This document shows positions 6,294 to 6,725 of a DNA stretch of 6,725 nucleotides, piece after piece (the stretch's first letter is position 1; each line of letters begins with the position of its first letter). Both the position numbers and the translations under genes were made by a program. A model generated the notes under the pieces. That model was given only the letters and a program-made list of their open reading frames with translations. It ran no database searches and was not told the origin of the DNA. Origin of the DNA: Actinomycetes bacterium (GTDB lineage Bacteria > Actinomycetota > Acidimicrobiia > Acidimicrobiales > Acidimicrobiaceae); assembly GCA_021833085.1 (NCBI GenBank), contig JAKBGL010000067.1, positions 1 to 6,725 on the forward strand, read 5' to 3'.

Positions 6294-6725
6294 TCAGTAG
6301 TACAGGAGATACCCTCGGAGTCCAAGAACTCCTGGTACTTCTCTACTCCTTCATCTCCTGTGACTAGAAACGCCTTATCTGCCTCCCAATCAACGGGTTT
6401 CACTTTCGCTATCCATCCTGAACCATAGGGATCAGCGTTTATAAGTCCAGGATTGGTAGCAAGTTCTGCATTTATAGAGACGATCTCACCCTCAACTGGA
6501 CTAGGTACTGGACCCACCCACTTACCGCTCTCGACGGTAGCTACGGATTTCCCTCGCTTTATCGGCTTCCCTTCACCCTTTAAAGAGACAGATATAACCG
6601 TCTTAGCCATATTTTGGGCGACATCTGTAAGCCCAACCAGAACCAAGTCACCATCGGGCTTTGCCCAGACGTGCTTTTCTACAACGTAGTAGAGCGTATC
6701 TGGAATATTGCAACCATTGACGGAA
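6290..6725 (-). CDS. lbpA: Lipoate-binding protein LbpA (first of pair, 5' end cut off)
   Basis: The frame is open to the right edge of the window. A TTG at 6646 is not the real start: the 26 codons upstream of it continue the family sequence, including the N-terminal GCNIP motif and the segment YYVVEKHVW. About 144 residues are visible and only a few should be missing. The probable lipoyl-lysine is encoded at 6521-6523, in VESGKWVGP, followed by SPVEGEIVSIN, the second half of the lipoyl-domain hammerhead. DPYGSGW near the C-terminal half is shared, with one change (DPYGTGW), by the downstream copy. One cysteine lies near the C-terminus (GISC). The KWVGP context and the DsrE-type neighbour point to the sHdr pathway rather than glycine cleavage. 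Upstream sHdr subunit or lipoate-assembly genes are expected beyond the edge. Confidence 0.9.
   Translation of the reverse strand, partial: SVNGCNIPDTLYYVVEKHVWAKPDGDLVLVGLTDVAQNMAKTVISVSLKGEGKPIKRGKSVATVESGKWVGPVPSPVEGEIVSINAELATNPGLINADPYGSGWIAKVKPVDWEADKAFLVTGDEGVEKYQEFLDSEGISCTTE

Noticed and set aside
6290..6646. Glycine cleavage H protein (GcvH) with a TTG start at 6646
   Set aside because: The frame continues upstream with family sequence to the window edge, and the lipoyl-lysine context (SGKWVGP), extra cysteines and DsrE-type neighbour fit LbpA better.
5428..6689. Plus-strand ORFs opposite the DsrE-type and lbpA genes (5428-5733, 6138-6428, 6453-6689)
   Set aside because: They are antisense to genes with clear family motifs and show none of their own.

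Overview
The window reads as bacterial chromosome of moderate GC (a little under 50% by eye). Starts vary (ATG, GTG, possibly TTG), Shine-Dalgarno sites are clear, and genes are packed tightly. Two proteins look actinobacterial to me: the ABC half-transporter, with its nucleotide-domain insertion, and the small protein beginning MCTYI, which resembles the DUF6295 family. Low GC for that phylum plus sulfur-oxidation genes would fit a relative of the acidophilic Acidimicrobiia. That placement is inference, not shown by the sequence.

Layout. Bases 1-582 hold a hairpin at the left edge, a doubtful small minus-strand ORF and the leader of the next gene. Bases 583-2538 (+) encode a complete ABC exporter half-transporter. 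Facing it is a two-gene minus-strand operon (3578 to 2560): a dienelactone-hydrolase-family enzyme and the DUF6295-like protein. A 242-bp divergent intergenic region follows. It carries a 16-bp perfect palindrome and a second, related site, both in front of a plus-strand ArsR-family repressor (3821-4162). After a 353-bp gap with no convincing gene, the right third (4516-6725, minus strand) is the distal end of a larger operon that enters from beyond the right edge.

That right-hand operon is the main point of interest. In transcription order it encodes two tandem lipoate-binding proteins of the LbpA type, a DsrE-family sulfur-transfer protein, and a Rieske [2Fe-2S] protein with an unrecognised ~130-residue N-terminal domain. 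LbpA plus DsrE-type sulfurtransferases is the signature of the cytoplasmic sHdr (sulfur-oxidising heterodisulfide-reductase-like) pathway. There, DsrE/TusA-type carriers pass sulfane sulfur toward the sHdr complex and the lipoyl arm of LbpA carries intermediates. The hdr-like subunits themselves are not in the window and would be expected beyond base 6725. The Rieske fusion is not a component I know from described sHdr clusters. It could be an undescribed electron carrier or oxidation partner.

The ArsR-type regulator lies between the hydrolase operon and the sulfur operon. ArsR-family repressors regulate sHdr clusters in other bacteria, so it could control either neighbour or itself. Operator-like repeats are visible only in front of the regulator and the hydrolase.
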